Shown: positions 24,514-34,232, counted from the first letter of the stretch. The stretch: DNA of 64,000 nt from Streptomyces sp. NWU339 (GCF_003143855.1 NZ_QFRK01000029.1:42626-106625), one strand, 5' to 3'. Program-made: numbers and translations. Notes: generated from the letters alone by a model not told the origin.

Positions 24514-25827
24514 ATGCAGGTCATCGTGGTGGGTGCGGGGCAGGTCGGTCACACCGTGGTGAAGTCGCTCGCCGAGACGCACGAGTGCACGGTGATCGAC
24601 ATCGACGAGGCGCGCCTGGAGGCCGTGTCACACGCCTACGACGTGCGGATCACGCGCGGCAGCGGCACCTGGCGCGAGACGCTCCTCGAAGCCGGTGTGG
24701 CCGATGCCGAGCTCGTCCTGGCATGCACGTCGCGGGACGAGGTCAACCTGGTGACCGCGATGCTCGCCCGCCGGCTGTCGTCGGCGCGGACGGTCGTGCG
24801 GGCCACCGGGATGGACTACCTGGAAGCCTGGCGTGCGGGTGATCTCGACGTGGACCTCCTCGTCTCGACGGCGTTCGAGACCGCGAGCGCCGTCGCGCGC
24901 GTCCTTCACGTGCCGGGTGCACGGCATGTGGACTTCTTCGCCGGCGGCGAGGTGGTCGTGCTCGGCGTCGATATCCGCGAGGCGAGGCCGCCGCGGTTCG
25001 CCGGCCGTCCCCTGCGTGATGCGGGCCTGCCCGCGGCGTCGCGGGTGGTCGCCGTCGTGCGCGACGGGAACTGGATCAGACCGACCGCGCACGAGGTGGT
25101 GCGGCCTGGCGACTGGGTGATCGTGATGGCGTCGCTCGCGGCGGCGCGCGCGTGGAGCCGGCTGGTCACCGGGGCCGATCCCGTCGATGACGTCGCGCTC
25201 TTCGGCGCCGGGCGCATGGGGACGGCCATTGCCCGGGTACTGCTCGACAAGGGGATCTCCGTGCGGCTGATCGAACCGGATGCGGCACGAGCGCGCGCGG
25301 CCGCGGCCGCACTCGACCGGGCACGGGTGTTCCACGCGACGGGCCTCGACCCGGCGTTCCTGCGCCGTGAGCGCGTCGGTGCGGCGGGAGCGGCGGTGTT
25401 CGCCAGCGGCGACGACTCGCGCAACCTGTACGCGGCGGTGCTCGCAAAGGTCCACGGGGTCGAACTCACACTGACGGTCCTCGAGGACCCCGCCGCCGCC
25501 GAGGTCTTCGAAGCCGCCGGAGCCGACGTGACGATCGATCCGGGTGACGAAACCGCTGAGAAGATGGCCCGCTTCACGTTCGACGAGCGCACCCACCAGA
25601 TGGCGATGCTGGGGGACGACCGCTTCGAGGTGCTCGACATCACCGTCCGGCCCGACAGCCGGTTCGCGCACGGTCCGGTCGACGCGCTTCCCGAAGCCGG
25701 TGTGGGCGCGATCGTTCGCGACGGCACCGTCTTCTTCCCCGGCGGTGAGGACGAACTGCGGCCCGGGGACCGCGTCATCGTCCTCACCGAGCCCGACCGC
25801 GTCCCCACGATCGAGCACGACCTGTGA
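24514..25827 (+). CDS. trkA: Trk system potassium uptake protein TrkA
   Basis: The 437-residue protein has two tandem RCK units. The first NAD-binding fold starts MQVIVVGAGQVGHTVVKSLA, with the acidic VIDIDEARL strand end, and a TrkA-C domain follows (VVRPGDWVIVMAS). The second starts DVALFGAGRMGTAIARVLLD and ends in ELRPGDRVIVLTE. TrkA is the cytoplasmic nucleotide-binding regulator that gates the TrkH potassium channel. Its stop overlaps the trkH start (GTGA), so the two form an operon. Upstream in-frame sequence lacks family similarity. Confidence 0.95.
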   Translation: MQVIVVGAGQVGHTVVKSLAETHECTVIDIDEARLEAVSHAYDVRITRGSGTWRETLLEAGVADAELVLACTSRDEVNLVTAMLARRLSSARTVVRATGMDYLEAWRAGDLDVDLLVSTAFETASAVARVLHVPGARHVDFFAGGEVVVLGVDIREARPPRFAGRPLRDAGLPAASRVVAVVRDGNWIRPTAHEVVRPGDWVIVMASLAAARAWSRLVTGADPVDDVALFGAGRMGTAIARVLLDKGISVRLIEPDAARARAAAAALDRARVFHATGLDPAFLRRERVGAAGAAVFASGDDSRNLYAAVLAKVHGVELTLTVLEDPAAAEVFEAAGADVTIDPGDETAEKMARFTFDERTHQMAMLGDDRFEVLDITVRPDSRFAHGPVDALPEAGVGAIVRDGTVFFPGGEDELRPGDRVIVLTEPDRVPTIEHDL

Positions 25828-27367
25828 CACCGTCACGCTCGTCGCCGCGTCCTCGACGATGGCGCCCGCGCAGACGGTTCGGCGTCGACGTGCGGACCGC
25901 GCTGGGTGTCGTCGGCGCTCTGCTCGCGTGGTTCGCGGTCGCGTTCGTCGCGCCGGCGGTCGTCGCGCTTGCAGTCGGCGAGCCCCCCTGGCCCTTCCTC
26001 GTCACCGGACTCGCCGTGGCCGTGACGGGCCTGGCGCTCAAGCGTCTGACGGGCGAGCGGCCCCCGCTGGACATCCGCGAGGGATTCCTCGTCGTCGTCG
26101 TCTGGCTGCTTGTCCCCGCGTTCGGCGCGCTGCCCTTCGTGCTCGGCCACGTTCCGCAGCTCGATCACCCGGTCGATGCCTACTTCGAGGCGATGTCGGG
26201 ATTCACCGCCACCGGCGCGACTGTCCTGACCGACGTGAACGCACTCGGACTCGACATGCTGTTCTGGCGCCAGCTCACCCACTGGCTGGGCGGTCTGGGC
26301 ATCATCGTGCTCGCGCTCGCGGTGCTGCCGCGTCTGCGTATCGGCGGACGCGAACTCCTGCGCTCCGAGCTGCCGGGGCCGGTCGAGGTGGAGTCGCTCG
26401 GCGCGACCGTTCGCGAGGCCGCCCGACAGCTCTGGAAGGTCTACCTCGCGGTGACGGTGATCGGCGTCCTGGTCCTGGCCTGCCTGGGCTGGGCCGGGCT
26501 GGACCCGCGGATGGGTCTCTTCAACGCGTTCTCCTACGCGACGTCCGCCGTGTCCCTCGGCGGGTTCGCCCCGGAGGCCGACTCGGCTCAGGGCCTCGCG
26601 CCGGTGACGCAGTGGGTGCTGTGCGGGCTGATGGTGGTGGCCGGGGTGAACCTGCTGCGGTTGTACCGCCTCGCCGCACTGCGCCGGATCCGGACCGTGT
26701 CCCGTGACGAGGAGCTCGCCTGTATCTCGCCCTGCTGGCGGTGAGCACGTCCGTCCTGAGTGTCGAGCTGTTCGCCGACGGCACGGTGGACGGGCTCGGC
26801 GGCGTCCGGCACGCGGCTTTCCAGACGGTCTCGGTGATGACCACCACCGGTTTCGCGACCCTGGACTGGGCGAGTTGGGGAACACTCGCGGCGCTCACCT
26901 TGCTGGCGCTGATGTTCGTCGGGGCCTGCGCCGGGTCGGCGAGTGGCTCGATCAAGGTCGTCCGCCATCTCATCCTCTTCCGCTTCGCCCGCCACGAGCT
27001 GGAACAAGCCGTTCACCCCCACGCTGTTCTCCCTGTGCGGGTGAGCGGCCGCGTGGTCGACGACCCCACGCTCCGCTCGGCGCTCGTGTTCGCTCTCCTC
27101 TACGTGCTCGCCCTCGCGCTCGGGACGCTCGGCCTCGCCCTCGACGCCGAAGGGAGCACGACCGGAACCGGTGCGTTCACCGCACTCGGCGCCGCCGCGG
27201 CCTGCCTCGGCAACGTCGGCCCGGCGTTCGGCGAGGTCGGCCCGTTCGGTTCCTACGCGCCGCTCGGGCACCTGTCGAAGGCGATCCTCACCGCTCTCAT
27301 GCTCCTCGGCCGTATCGAGATCGTTCCCCTGGCGGTACTGCTCCGCCGCAGCTACTGGCGCGCGTAG
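25824..27367 (+). pseudogene. trkH: TrkH potassium translocation subunit, frameshifted
   Basis: All four pore repeats are present: MSGFTATGATVL, FSYATSAVSLGGFAP, FQTVSVMTTTGFATLD and AACLGNVGPAFGEVG. The first two are in one frame (25824-26744), the last two in another (from ~26720). The join reads GACGAGGAGCTCGCCTGTAT. One extra base would restore DEELRLYLALLAVS, as in relatives. This is either a real inactivating one-base deletion, a phase-variable or slippage site, or a sequence error. Codon use and motif conservation downstream are intact, suggesting a recent event or an error. Confidence 0.85.
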
Positions 27368-27433
27368 GCGACCGGGCGGCTCGCCCCACTGCGCCCATGA
27401 GCGACTCGTCGGACCGGGCCGCCTCCTCGGAGG

Positions 27434-27690
27434 TCAGCCGGCGGTCAGCCGCGCGGCGCGCTCGACCACCGCCCGACGCCGTGCTTCGACGGTCCCGCGC
27501 CCCTCGTCCGCCGGGGAGGGGACGTACTGACGCCGGTTGTCGCGGTTGCGGGTGCGCCGCACCTCGCCGCGGGCCTCCAGCCGGTCGATGACCGACACCG
27601 GACGGTGCGGTTGATGCCCAGCCGCTCGGCCGGGTAGAGCACCGTGTCGACCTGATCACCGGTCAGTGCGGTCACGGAACGGCCCCCTGC
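27434..27690 (-). pseudogene. MarR-type regulator remnant
   Basis: One frame gives VLYPAERLGINRTV and the next SVIDRLEARGEVRRTRNRDN followed by RRQYVPSPADEGR. This is a winged-helix recognition helix and wing in MarR/PadR style, split by a frameshift at the recognition helix. The N-terminus is lost. Confidence 0.6.
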
Positions 27691-27732
27691 GGAACGTCGT
27701 GCGGCGACGTCCGGCAGCGCGTCACCCGTGCC

Positions 27733-27828
27733 GGAGTCCACGTGCTCCCCGGCCAGGGGCACATGGCCCACATCCGGGCGCCGGCAGAACTCGGCCACCT
27801 GCTCAACGGCCTCGCCACCGTCCGATGA
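27733..27828 (+). pseudogene. Alpha/beta hydrolase C-terminal remnant
   Basis: The frame GVHVLPGQGHMAHIRAPAEL followed by GHLLNGLATVR and a stop matches the last strand and catalytic His region (GxGHMAHxxAP) of alpha/beta hydrolases. Nothing of the N-terminal part remains. Confidence 0.55.
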
Positions 27829-27861
27829 GCAGCCATGCCGACGTCGTGGCCTTGTACAACC

Positions 27862-27901
27862 GGGTTCTGTCTCTCCGGTCACGAGCGGAGAGACAGAACC
27901 C
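27862..27901. terminator. Strong hairpin terminator
   Basis: GGGTTCTGTCTCTCCG and CGGAGAGACAGAACCC form a perfect 16-base stem with an 8-base loop. It would stop transcription from either side. Confidence 0.75.
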
Positions 27902-27970
27902 CGGGGCCGGTTCAAGGAGCTTGATCTCCGGAACCGGTTGAAGTCATCGGGGTTGGTGGCGAAGGTTCGG

Positions 27971-28183
27971 TCACTTGCCGGCGTCCTCGGCGAGGGTGTG
28001 GGCGACGAGGGCGTTGGCGTGGCCGTGACCGAGGCCGTGTTCCGCCTTGAGCCAGTTGACGATCTCCATGTGCTTGGTGAGCGGGGAGGTGCGGATGAGG
28101 TCCTTCCACTCGGCGATCGGACGGCCGTACTTCTTCTCGATGGAGGGGAAGTAGCCGGCGGGACCCTTCACTGCGCTGGTCAT
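27971..28183 (-). CDS. DUF4287 protein
   Basis: The 70-residue protein contains GYFPSIEKKYGRPIAEWKDL and HMEIVNWLKAEHGLGHGHAN. This is the DUF4287 helix pair with its GRPxxEW and HGxGHGHANA motifs. It is a small soluble protein of unknown function. The next gene on the same strand begins ~740 bases upstream, so it has its own promoter or shares a long leader. Confidence 0.85.
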   Translation of the reverse strand: MTSAVKGPAGYFPSIEKKYGRPIAEWKDLIRTSPLTKHMEIVNWLKAEHGLGHGHANALVAHTLAEDAGK

Positions 28184-28256
28184 GGGATGCCCCGTCTCCT
28201 TTCTGATCTGAATTGCTCTTGGTGGTGACGATGCTGTCCGCCGGAGCGGCGGGCAG

Positions 28257-28925
28257 CTAGCGGTTTGCCGGGGCGACGGCCAGGCGGGCCATCACCGCGG
28301 CCAGCCACAACAGGCCGAGGCCCGCGCCCGCGGTGAAGGCCGGCACGAAGGCGGCGGAGGCCATGAAGCCGGCGAGGACGGCCACGGGCACGAGGCGCGA
28401 GGCGACAGCCCAACCACGGTGGCCTCCGGCAGCGAGCGGGCGGGCCAGAACGGCGAACGCCGCGCACAGGGCGAGGTAGCCGATCGTCCCGGCCACCATG
28501 TGCACAGCGCCATGCCCGCTCAGCGTGGTCGCATCGGGCGCACCGGCGGGGAAACCGGCCCCCGCGTCGGCCGGGAAGATCGCGGCGGCCCAGAACGAGG
28601 CACCGAACACCCCGACCAGGGCCGGCCCCCAGGTGCCGCCCGTAGCACCACGCAGCGCCCGGCGCAGACCGGCCGCCCCCACGATCAGCAGCGCTCCGGT
28701 GAGCAGGAAGTTCACCGTCTGGATCCAGCCCGCCTCACCGAGGGCGAGCTGGCTGATGGCGTTGCGGGTGAAGTCGAAGCCGTCCCGTGCGAGGCCCTGG
28801 GCGACGCCGAGCGCGAGGAACAGTGGGCCCGCCACCGCGCCGCCGGCCAGAGCCTGCCGTGTCACCGGTCGTGCCGCGGACGCAACGGAGGCGGTGTGCC
28901 GGGTCGTGCTGAGCGTGTGAGTCAT
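28257..28925 (-). CDS. DUF998 integral membrane protein
   Basis: The 222-residue protein has six or so hydrophobic segments. The DUF998 signature is FDFTRNAISQLALGEAGWIQ in the first periplasmic loop, with FPADAGAGFPAG and HGAVHMVAG further on. The function is unknown. It lies 73 bases upstream of the DUF4287 gene on the same strand and may be co-transcribed with it. Confidence 0.85.
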   Translation of the reverse strand: MTHTLSTTRHTASVASAARPVTRQALAGGAVAGPLFLALGVAQGLARDGFDFTRNAISQLALGEAGWIQTVNFLLTGALLIVGAAGLRRALRGATGGTWGPALVGVFGASFWAAAIFPADAGAGFPAGAPDATTLSGHGAVHMVAGTIGYLALCAAFAVLARPLAAGGHRGWAVASRLVPVAVLAGFMASAAFVPAFTAGAGLGLLWLAAVMARLAVAPANR

Positions 28926-29341
28926 GGCCGGGCCTTCCTCGTGCCTGTGTGGTCGTTGTCGCTCGTATGACCGACGGCACGAGGAGAAGTCATCGCTTCA
29001 CACGGTGTGCATTGGATCGCAGGCCCTCGGTTCCAGCACTTCCCACCGCTCAGCGCTGTCCCGCCTCGTCCGGGACCCGACCGGGAGGCGCTCTGTTCGG
29101 CCTCGGGCTCCTCGTCCGGGGCCGCCTGCCTGAACGGCGCGTGAGCGGACGGGGGGCGATCTCTCGGATCTCACCCGACGGATCGGTGTCAGGCGGCACG
29201 GGCTCCGGGTCGGACCTCTCCGCGCCGTCGGGCTCCGGCTCCGCTTCGGGGCGGTGTTCCCGGAGATGTGCGGGCGCGCGGGACGAGCCGGGCTGCGGTC
29301 TCGGCGATCGCCGACTCCGCCGAGGAAGCAGACTCGCGAGC
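28926..29341. other. No supported gene
   Basis: This is an intergenic region between divergent genes. Overlapping frames are compositionally odd and carry no motif. Confidence 0.5.
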
Positions 29342-29386
29342 TTGACAACGCGCATATCGACTATCGATAGTATCGACAATCGATAT
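29342..29386 (+). promoter_or_regulatory. Promoter with TATCGA-repeat operator
   Basis: TTGACA at 29342 looks like a -35 element. It is followed by a near-palindromic block at 29354-29386 built from four TATCGA/ATCGATA units around a central TATCGATA. The block would cover the -10 region, so a bound dimer or tetramer should repress the DUF2975-HTH operon. Confidence 0.65.
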
Positions 29387-29412
29387 TCGCGTTGCGGGCG
29401 GCAAGGGGAACC

Positions 29413-30033
29413 ATGCGTACGAAGTCCTGGTGGAGCCGAGCCGACGATCGGCTGCTGGGGGCAGTTCTGGGGCTGGCCGTTTTGCTGGTCGGCGTCTTCG
29501 GGGTGCTGGCCCCGGCCCTCGGAGTGGTCGGCCTCGTCGACCCGGTGGACACCCGCGAGGTCGAGACCGGGACCACGGCCCCGGTGTCAGGCACCGTGAC
29601 CGACGCGGCGGCGGGCCACGGCATGACGCTCACCGGTACTCACCAGGCCGACCTCGCCTTCACCGACCCCGACCTGGGCCAGCGCCTGTTGCTCGCCCTG
29701 CCCGAGTTCGTCGGCAGCCTGCTCCTGCTCCTCATCCTGGCCCTCCTCCTCCAGGTGGCCAGGACCCTGCACGGCGGCGACGTCTTCGTACCGCAGAACG
29801 CCCGACGCCTGAGCGTCATAGGGCTCACGGTGCTGGTGCAGGGCGTCTTCTCCCCGGCCCTGCTGGCGCTCACCACGCAGGCGCTGGTGAGCGGCACCCC
29901 CCTGGCCGACCGGATCCCCTTCTCGGCCACCTTCTCCGGCGAGTACGTCCTGCTCGCCTTCCTCATCCTGGCCCTGGGTGAGGTCTTCCGCCGCGGTACG
30001 AAGCTACGGGCCGACACCGAGGGGCTGGTCTGA
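29413..30033 (+). CDS. DUF2975 membrane protein
   Basis: The 206-residue protein has four hydrophobic segments and the family pattern LLLILALLLQVARTLHGGDV followed by FVPQNARRLSVIG. It ends with VLLAFLILALGEVFRRGTKL. DUF2975 proteins are usually paired with a small HTH regulator, as here: the stop and next start overlap in TGATG. A role as a membrane sensor for the regulator is plausible but unproven. Confidence 0.85.
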   Translation: MRTKSWWSRADDRLLGAVLGLAVLLVGVFGVLAPALGVVGLVDPVDTREVETGTTAPVSGTVTDAAAGHGMTLTGTHQADLAFTDPDLGQRLLLALPEFVGSLLLLLILALLLQVARTLHGGDVFVPQNARRLSVIGLTVLVQGVFSPALLALTTQALVSGTPLADRIPFSATFSGEYVLLAFLILALGEVFRRGTKLRADTEGLV

Positions 30034-30257
30034 TGCCGCCGGAGGAGGAACACCGGGTTCAAGTCCACCTGGACCGGCTGCTGGCCGACCGCGGCATGAC
30101 CCTGTCCGAACTGGCGGCCAGGGTCGGGGTGACGGTGGTCAACCTCTCCGTCCTGAAGAACGACCGGGCGAAGGCGATCCGCTTCTCCACCCTCACCGCG
30201 ATCTGCCGCGAACTGGACTGCCAGCCCGGCGACCTGCTCAGCGTCCGCGAGGACTGA
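30033..30257 (+). CDS. Small XRE/YozG-type HTH regulator
   Basis: The 74-residue protein is essentially one Cro/CI-type helix-turn-helix: DRLLADRGMTLSELAARVGV, NLSVLKNDRAKAIRFSTL, then LDCQPGDLLSV. It is translationally coupled to the DUF2975 gene. It is likely to bind the TATCGA-rich operator upstream of the pair. Confidence 0.9.
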   Translation: MPPEEEHRVQVHLDRLLADRGMTLSELAARVGVTVVNLSVLKNDRAKAIRFSTLTAICRELDCQPGDLLSVRED

Positions 30258-30385
30258 ACCCGGCGTTCGGCCTTGCCGCTCTTTCAGGCGGGCCTGTTCG
30301 GTGCGGGGTGCGACTCGCTTCACGGTCTTCCCGGGCCCGTGGCGTGAGCTGATCCCGGTTGCACAGGACCTGTGGTCCGAGGGCC

Positions 30386-31315
30386 TCAACGGGTGTCGGT
30401 CAGTCCACCGGTGACGGCTATCACCTCGCCGACCGTGAAGCTGGAGTCGGCGTCGGAGGCCAGGTGGACGTAGGCGGGAGCCACTTCCTCCGGCTGGGCC
30501 ACCCGCCCCATGGGGGCCGAACTTCCCAGATTCGTCAGGTAGTCGTCGGGGAAGCGCTGGCCCGCCAGATTGAGCACGGTCCACGTGGGGCCGGGCGAGA
30601 CGACGTTGGCCCGGATGCCGCGCTGGGCCAGGTGAGAGGCGATGGACTTGGTGAAGACGACCACAGCGGCCTTCGAGGCCGCGTAGTCCATCATCATCTC
30701 GCTGCCCTTGAGCGCTTCCTCGGAGGCTGTGGCGATCACGGCGTCTCCATGGGAGAGATGCGGCAGGGCCGCCATCACCAGATGGAAATAGGCATAGGTG
30801 TTCGTCTTGAAGACCCGGTCGAAGTCCTCGGCGGTCAGCTCCGACAGGTCGTTCTGACTGTTGAGGTATGCGGCGTTGCTCACCAGGATGTTGAGACCGC
30901 CCAGTTCCGCCACCGTCCGCTCGACGACGTCGGTGCAGAAGGACGGATCGCACAGATCGCCCGGCAGCAGCAGGCACGTGCGCCCCTCCTTCTCCACCGC
31001 TTCTTGCGTCTCGACGGCGTCACGCTCTTCCTCCGGCAGGTAGACGACGGCCACGTCGGCTCCCTCCCGGGCGTAGAGGACGGCCACCGAGCGGCCGATC
31101 CCCGAGTCGCCTCCCGTGATCAGCGCGACCTTGCCGTCGAGCTTCCCCGATCCGCGGTAGTTCGGCGCCAGGTACCTCGGACGCACCTCCATATCGGCCT
31201 CCAGCCCCGGACGTTGCTGGCGCTGGAAGCGATAGGGCGGAGAGATCTCCGCCTCCTCCTGCGGCATCGCCGGGCGCTCGTGCGGCGTGCGGTCCATGGC
31301 TTCCCCCTCCGGCAT
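30386..31315 (-). CDS. Short-chain dehydrogenase/reductase (YhdG/YghA type)
   Basis: The 309-residue protein has a ~50-residue N-terminal extension (RFQRQQRPGLEADMEVRP) typical of the general-stress SDR subgroup. Then come the NAD(P) motif VALITGGDSGIGRSVAVLYA, NILVSNAAY, the catalytic Ser in IATASEEA and DYAASKAA with the Tyr-Lys pair, followed by RANVVSPGPTWT. The substrate is unknown; relatives are induced by general stress. It stands alone on the minus strand. Confidence 0.9.
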   Translation of the reverse strand: MPEGEAMDRTPHERPAMPQEEAEISPPYRFQRQQRPGLEADMEVRPRYLAPNYRGSGKLDGKVALITGGDSGIGRSVAVLYAREGADVAVVYLPEEERDAVETQEAVEKEGRTCLLLPGDLCDPSFCTDVVERTVAELGGLNILVSNAAYLNSQNDLSELTAEDFDRVFKTNTYAYFHLVMAALPHLSHGDAVIATASEEALKGSEMMMDYAASKAAVVVFTKSIASHLAQRGIRANVVSPGPTWTVLNLAGQRFPDDYLTNLGSSAPMGRVAQPEEVAPAYVHLASDADSSFTVGEVIAVTGGLTDTR

Positions 31316-31500
31316 GGCTGCTCCCTTCGCTTTCGGACTTCCGGACCAGAACAGTCGACGCCGCCGGACCGGCAGCGACTCACCTCGCGTGTCCGCATCG
31401 GGCGAGGTGAAACCGTCCGCTGGTCATGGAGCCTTCGGTGACCGGGGGCCGGAGTGACCGGGGCGACCGGGACCCTCGGCACGGCGCGTGAGCGTGCCGG

Positions 31501-32337
31501 TCAGGCCGTGGCTTCGGCGCCGACCCTCACACGCTCGCCCGGGGCGCACCGCACCAGGCGCGCGTCGTGCCCTCGACGTCCGGCTTCTGCGAGGAAGTCC
31601 TCGAGTGGGGAACGGAAAACCGTGTAGTCGTCGTAGTGGACGGGCAGTGCCCGTCGCGGGCGCACCAGGTCGAGCAGGTCGGCGCCCTGTTCGGCGTCCA
31701 TGGTGACCACGAGGCCTCCGGGCAGGGTCGTACCGCCGAGGTGCAGGACCGCCAGGTGGATGTCCGGGTACCGCTCGGCGATCTCGCGCAGGCCGTCGTA
31801 CATCAGGGTGTCGCCGGAGAGGTAGAGGACCAGCCGGGTCTCCCCCGAACGGTCGCCGAATTCCAGCAGGCTGCCCATGACCGGCGGCAGCAGGACCCGG
31901 GCCGGGCCGGGCGCGTGGCGGCCCGGCAGCGAGGTGATGCGCACGGAGGAGTCCCCGTGCCGCAGGGTGTGGCTCTGCCAGGTGCGCAGACCGGTGGCGC
32001 GGCGGAAGCCGTACAGGCCCTTCAGCAGGAGGGAGCCGTGCCGGGTGGTCACGAACGGCAGGCTCCGGTCCAGCCCGCGTCGGGCCACCCGGTCGAAGTG
32101 GTCGCCGTGCAGATGGGAGAGCACGACGCCGTCCAGGTCCGCGTGGGGCAGGTCCGCCACGTCGACGGCCGGTTCGGTCACCCGGCGCGAGACCAGCCCG
32201 TAGCCGAGGTGGGCCAGTTGTCCGCGGTGGAGGAAGTTCGGATCGGTCAGGAGCGTCAGGTCTCCGTAGCGGATCAGCAGGGTGGCGTTGCCGATGAACA
32301 GGATTTCCGCGGTGCCTTCAGGCGGAGTGTGCTGCAC
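31501..32337 (-). CDS. MBL-fold metal-dependent hydrolase
   Basis: The 278-residue protein starts ILFIGNATLLIRYGDLTLLT and has the metal-binding motif VVLSHLHGDHFDR. LYLSGDTLMYDG supplies a further ligand and LPVHYDDYTVFRSP the last His. This is the UlaG/RomA-like MBL subgroup that hydrolyses ester or phosphodiester bonds. The GTG start at 32337 follows a purine-rich stretch. Divergent from a multidrug exporter 237 bases away. A much longer in-frame extension runs antisense through that exporter and is not real. Confidence 0.85.
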   Translation of the reverse strand: MQHTPPEGTAEILFIGNATLLIRYGDLTLLTDPNFLHRGQLAHLGYGLVSRRVTEPAVDVADLPHADLDGVVLSHLHGDHFDRVARRGLDRSLPFVTTRHGSLLLKGLYGFRRATGLRTWQSHTLRHGDSSVRITSLPGRHAPGPARVLLPPVMGSLLEFGDRSGETRLVLYLSGDTLMYDGLREIAERYPDIHLAVLHLGGTTLPGGLVVTMDAEQGADLLDLVRPRRALPVHYDDYTVFRSPLEDFLAEAGRRGHDARLVRCAPGERVRVGAEATA

Positions 32338-32574
32338 GGCCGACTCCCCTCCGTCGCTCGTGGCTCCCCCGGTCCCGCCCCGAGTGATCGGCGACCACGG
32401 TTTTACACCCCGGGGCCGGAGGGAAAACCGGGCCCCTGGAAAGCGCCGTCCCTTCCCCCGTGGCGGGTGAGGCACGGGGCGCGTGCCTGGGGTGCGATGG
32501 ACGGAGCGGCGGGCGCCTGCCGCTGCCCGGCCGGCCCCGTCGGCGTACCGGGCCGACTCGGCGAGGTGGACGGC

Positions 32575-34203
32575 GTGAAGCACTGGCGGGCTCTGGTCGT
32601 TCTCGGTACGGCCCAGTTCCTGATGGTCCTGGACACCTCCGTCATGAACGTGTCCATCAGCCGGCTGGTCGACGACTTCGACACGGAGGTCACCGCCATC
32701 CAGGCCGTCATCACGTTGTACGCACTGGTCATGGCGGCGTTCATGATCATCGGTGGGCGGTTCGGGGACATCCTCGGGCGTCGCCGCATGTTCCTTCTGG
32801 GCCTGGTCGTCTACGGCGTGGGGTCGGCCCTGACCGCTGTGGCCCCCACGCTGTGGGTCCTCACGCTGGGCTGGTCCGTCATCGAGGGGCTCGGAGCCGC
32901 CATGGTGCTGCCGGCCATGGTCGCCCTGGTCGCGGAGTCGTACCGCGGGCGGGACCGGGCCGTCGCCTACGCGGTCATCGGCGGACTCGCCGGCGCCGGG
33001 ATCGCGGTCGGCCCGCTGCTGGGCGGCTGGATGACGACGTACCTCACCTGGCGGCTGGTCTTCGCCGGTGAGGTCGTGGTCGTCGTGGCCGTCCTGCTGT
33101 GCCGCCGGGTGATCGCGACGCCCGTCCGGACCGGCCCGCCTCCCCGGCTGGACGGCGTCGGTGCCGCGCTCTCGGCGGCCGGACTGGGGCTGGGTGTGCT
33201 CGGCGTGCTGCAGAGCAGCACCTGGGGATGGGTGCAGCCGCGGAACCCGCCCTTCACCGTGTTCGGCTTCGCCCCGACGCTGTTCGTCGTCGGCGCCGGG
33301 GTGGCCGTCCTGGCCGTCTTCCGGCACTGGGAGCGGCGGCGCGACAGCCGGGGCGAGGACCCCCTGGTGCACCTGTCCCTGCTGGGCAGGCCCGTGCTGC
33401 GGTCCGGCCTGCTGACCCTGCTGAGCCAGAACCTCATCCTCCTGGGGCTGTTCTTCACCATCCCGCTGTATCTGCAGGTCGTTCAGGGGTTCGACGCCTT
33501 CCAGACCGGGCTGCGCCTCCTCCCGGTGTCCGCCACCATGCTGGTGACCTCCCTGTCCGCGTCCCCGCTGGGACGGGTGTGGGGGCCGCGCCGGGTGGTC
33601 CGGGTGGCCCTGGCCACCCTGACGGCGGCCATCGTGTGGCTGCTGGCCACCGTCGACCCGGTCATCGACGACGCGCAGTTCGCCGGAGCCATGGCCCTGC
33701 TGGGCGTGGGGGTCGGCCTGCTCGCCTCGCAGTTGGGCAACGTCGTCCAGTCCGGCGTCGGGGAGGAGGAACGCAGTGAGGCGGGAGGGCTCCAGTTCAC
33801 GGCACAGAACCTGGGCTCGGCGCTGGGCACCGCGCTCATCGGGTCGATTCTCATCGGTGCGCTGGCCCACGCCTTCACCACACAGGTGGCGGACGACCCA
33901 CGCCTGTCCGAAGAGGCCCGTGCGCAGGTCGGTGTCTCCCTCGAGGCCGGGGTCACCTTCGTCCCCACCGGTCAGGTGCGCTCGGCGGCCGAACGTGCCG
34001 GGTTGCCGCCGTCCGAGGTGGACGCCGTCACGGACTCCTACGCCTCCGCGCAGCTGGCCGGCCTGAAGGCGGCGATCCTGGCCACCGGCGGCGTCGCTCT
34101 CGCCAGTTTCCTGGTCACACCGCATCTGCCGACCGCCCCGGGCAGCCGTCCGCGGCAGCCGGACACCGGCGCCCCGGCCGAAGCGACCGGCCCGACGCGC
34201 TGA
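32575..34203 (+). CDS. DHA2-family (14-TM) MFS drug exporter
   Basis: The ~542-residue protein has 14 predicted membrane segments. Motif A is GGRFGDILGRRRMFLLGL, motif C is GLAGAGIAVGPLLGGWM and the first helix carries QFLMVLDTSVMNVSISRL (motif D1), all typical of EmrB/QacA proton-driven exporters. The GTG start at 32575 follows GAGGTGG; two other starts upstream are possible. A small membrane protein gene follows 29 bases later. Confidence 0.9.
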   Translation: MKHWRALVVLGTAQFLMVLDTSVMNVSISRLVDDFDTEVTAIQAVITLYALVMAAFMIIGGRFGDILGRRRMFLLGLVVYGVGSALTAVAPTLWVLTLGWSVIEGLGAAMVLPAMVALVAESYRGRDRAVAYAVIGGLAGAGIAVGPLLGGWMTTYLTWRLVFAGEVVVVVAVLLCRRVIATPVRTGPPPRLDGVGAALSAAGLGLGVLGVLQSSTWGWVQPRNPPFTVFGFAPTLFVVGAGVAVLAVFRHWERRRDSRGEDPLVHLSLLGRPVLRSGLLTLLSQNLILLGLFFTIPLYLQVVQGFDAFQTGLRLLPVSATMLVTSLSASPLGRVWGPRRVVRVALATLTAAIVWLLATVDPVIDDAQFAGAMALLGVGVGLLASQLGNVVQSGVGEEERSEAGGLQFTAQNLGSALGTALIGSILIGALAHAFTTQVADDPRLSEEARAQVGVSLEAGVTFVPTGQVRSAAERAGLPPSEVDAVTDSYASAQLAGLKAAILATGGVALASFLVTPHLPTAPGSRPRQPDTGAPAEATGPTR

Positions 34204-34232
34204 GACCGAGGCTGAGACCAAGGGAGTCAGAC

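Noticed and set aside
25824..26744. A short TrkH variant as a complete functional gene
   Set aside because: It ends after two of four pore repeats and the missing half follows immediately in another frame, so a frameshift explains it better.
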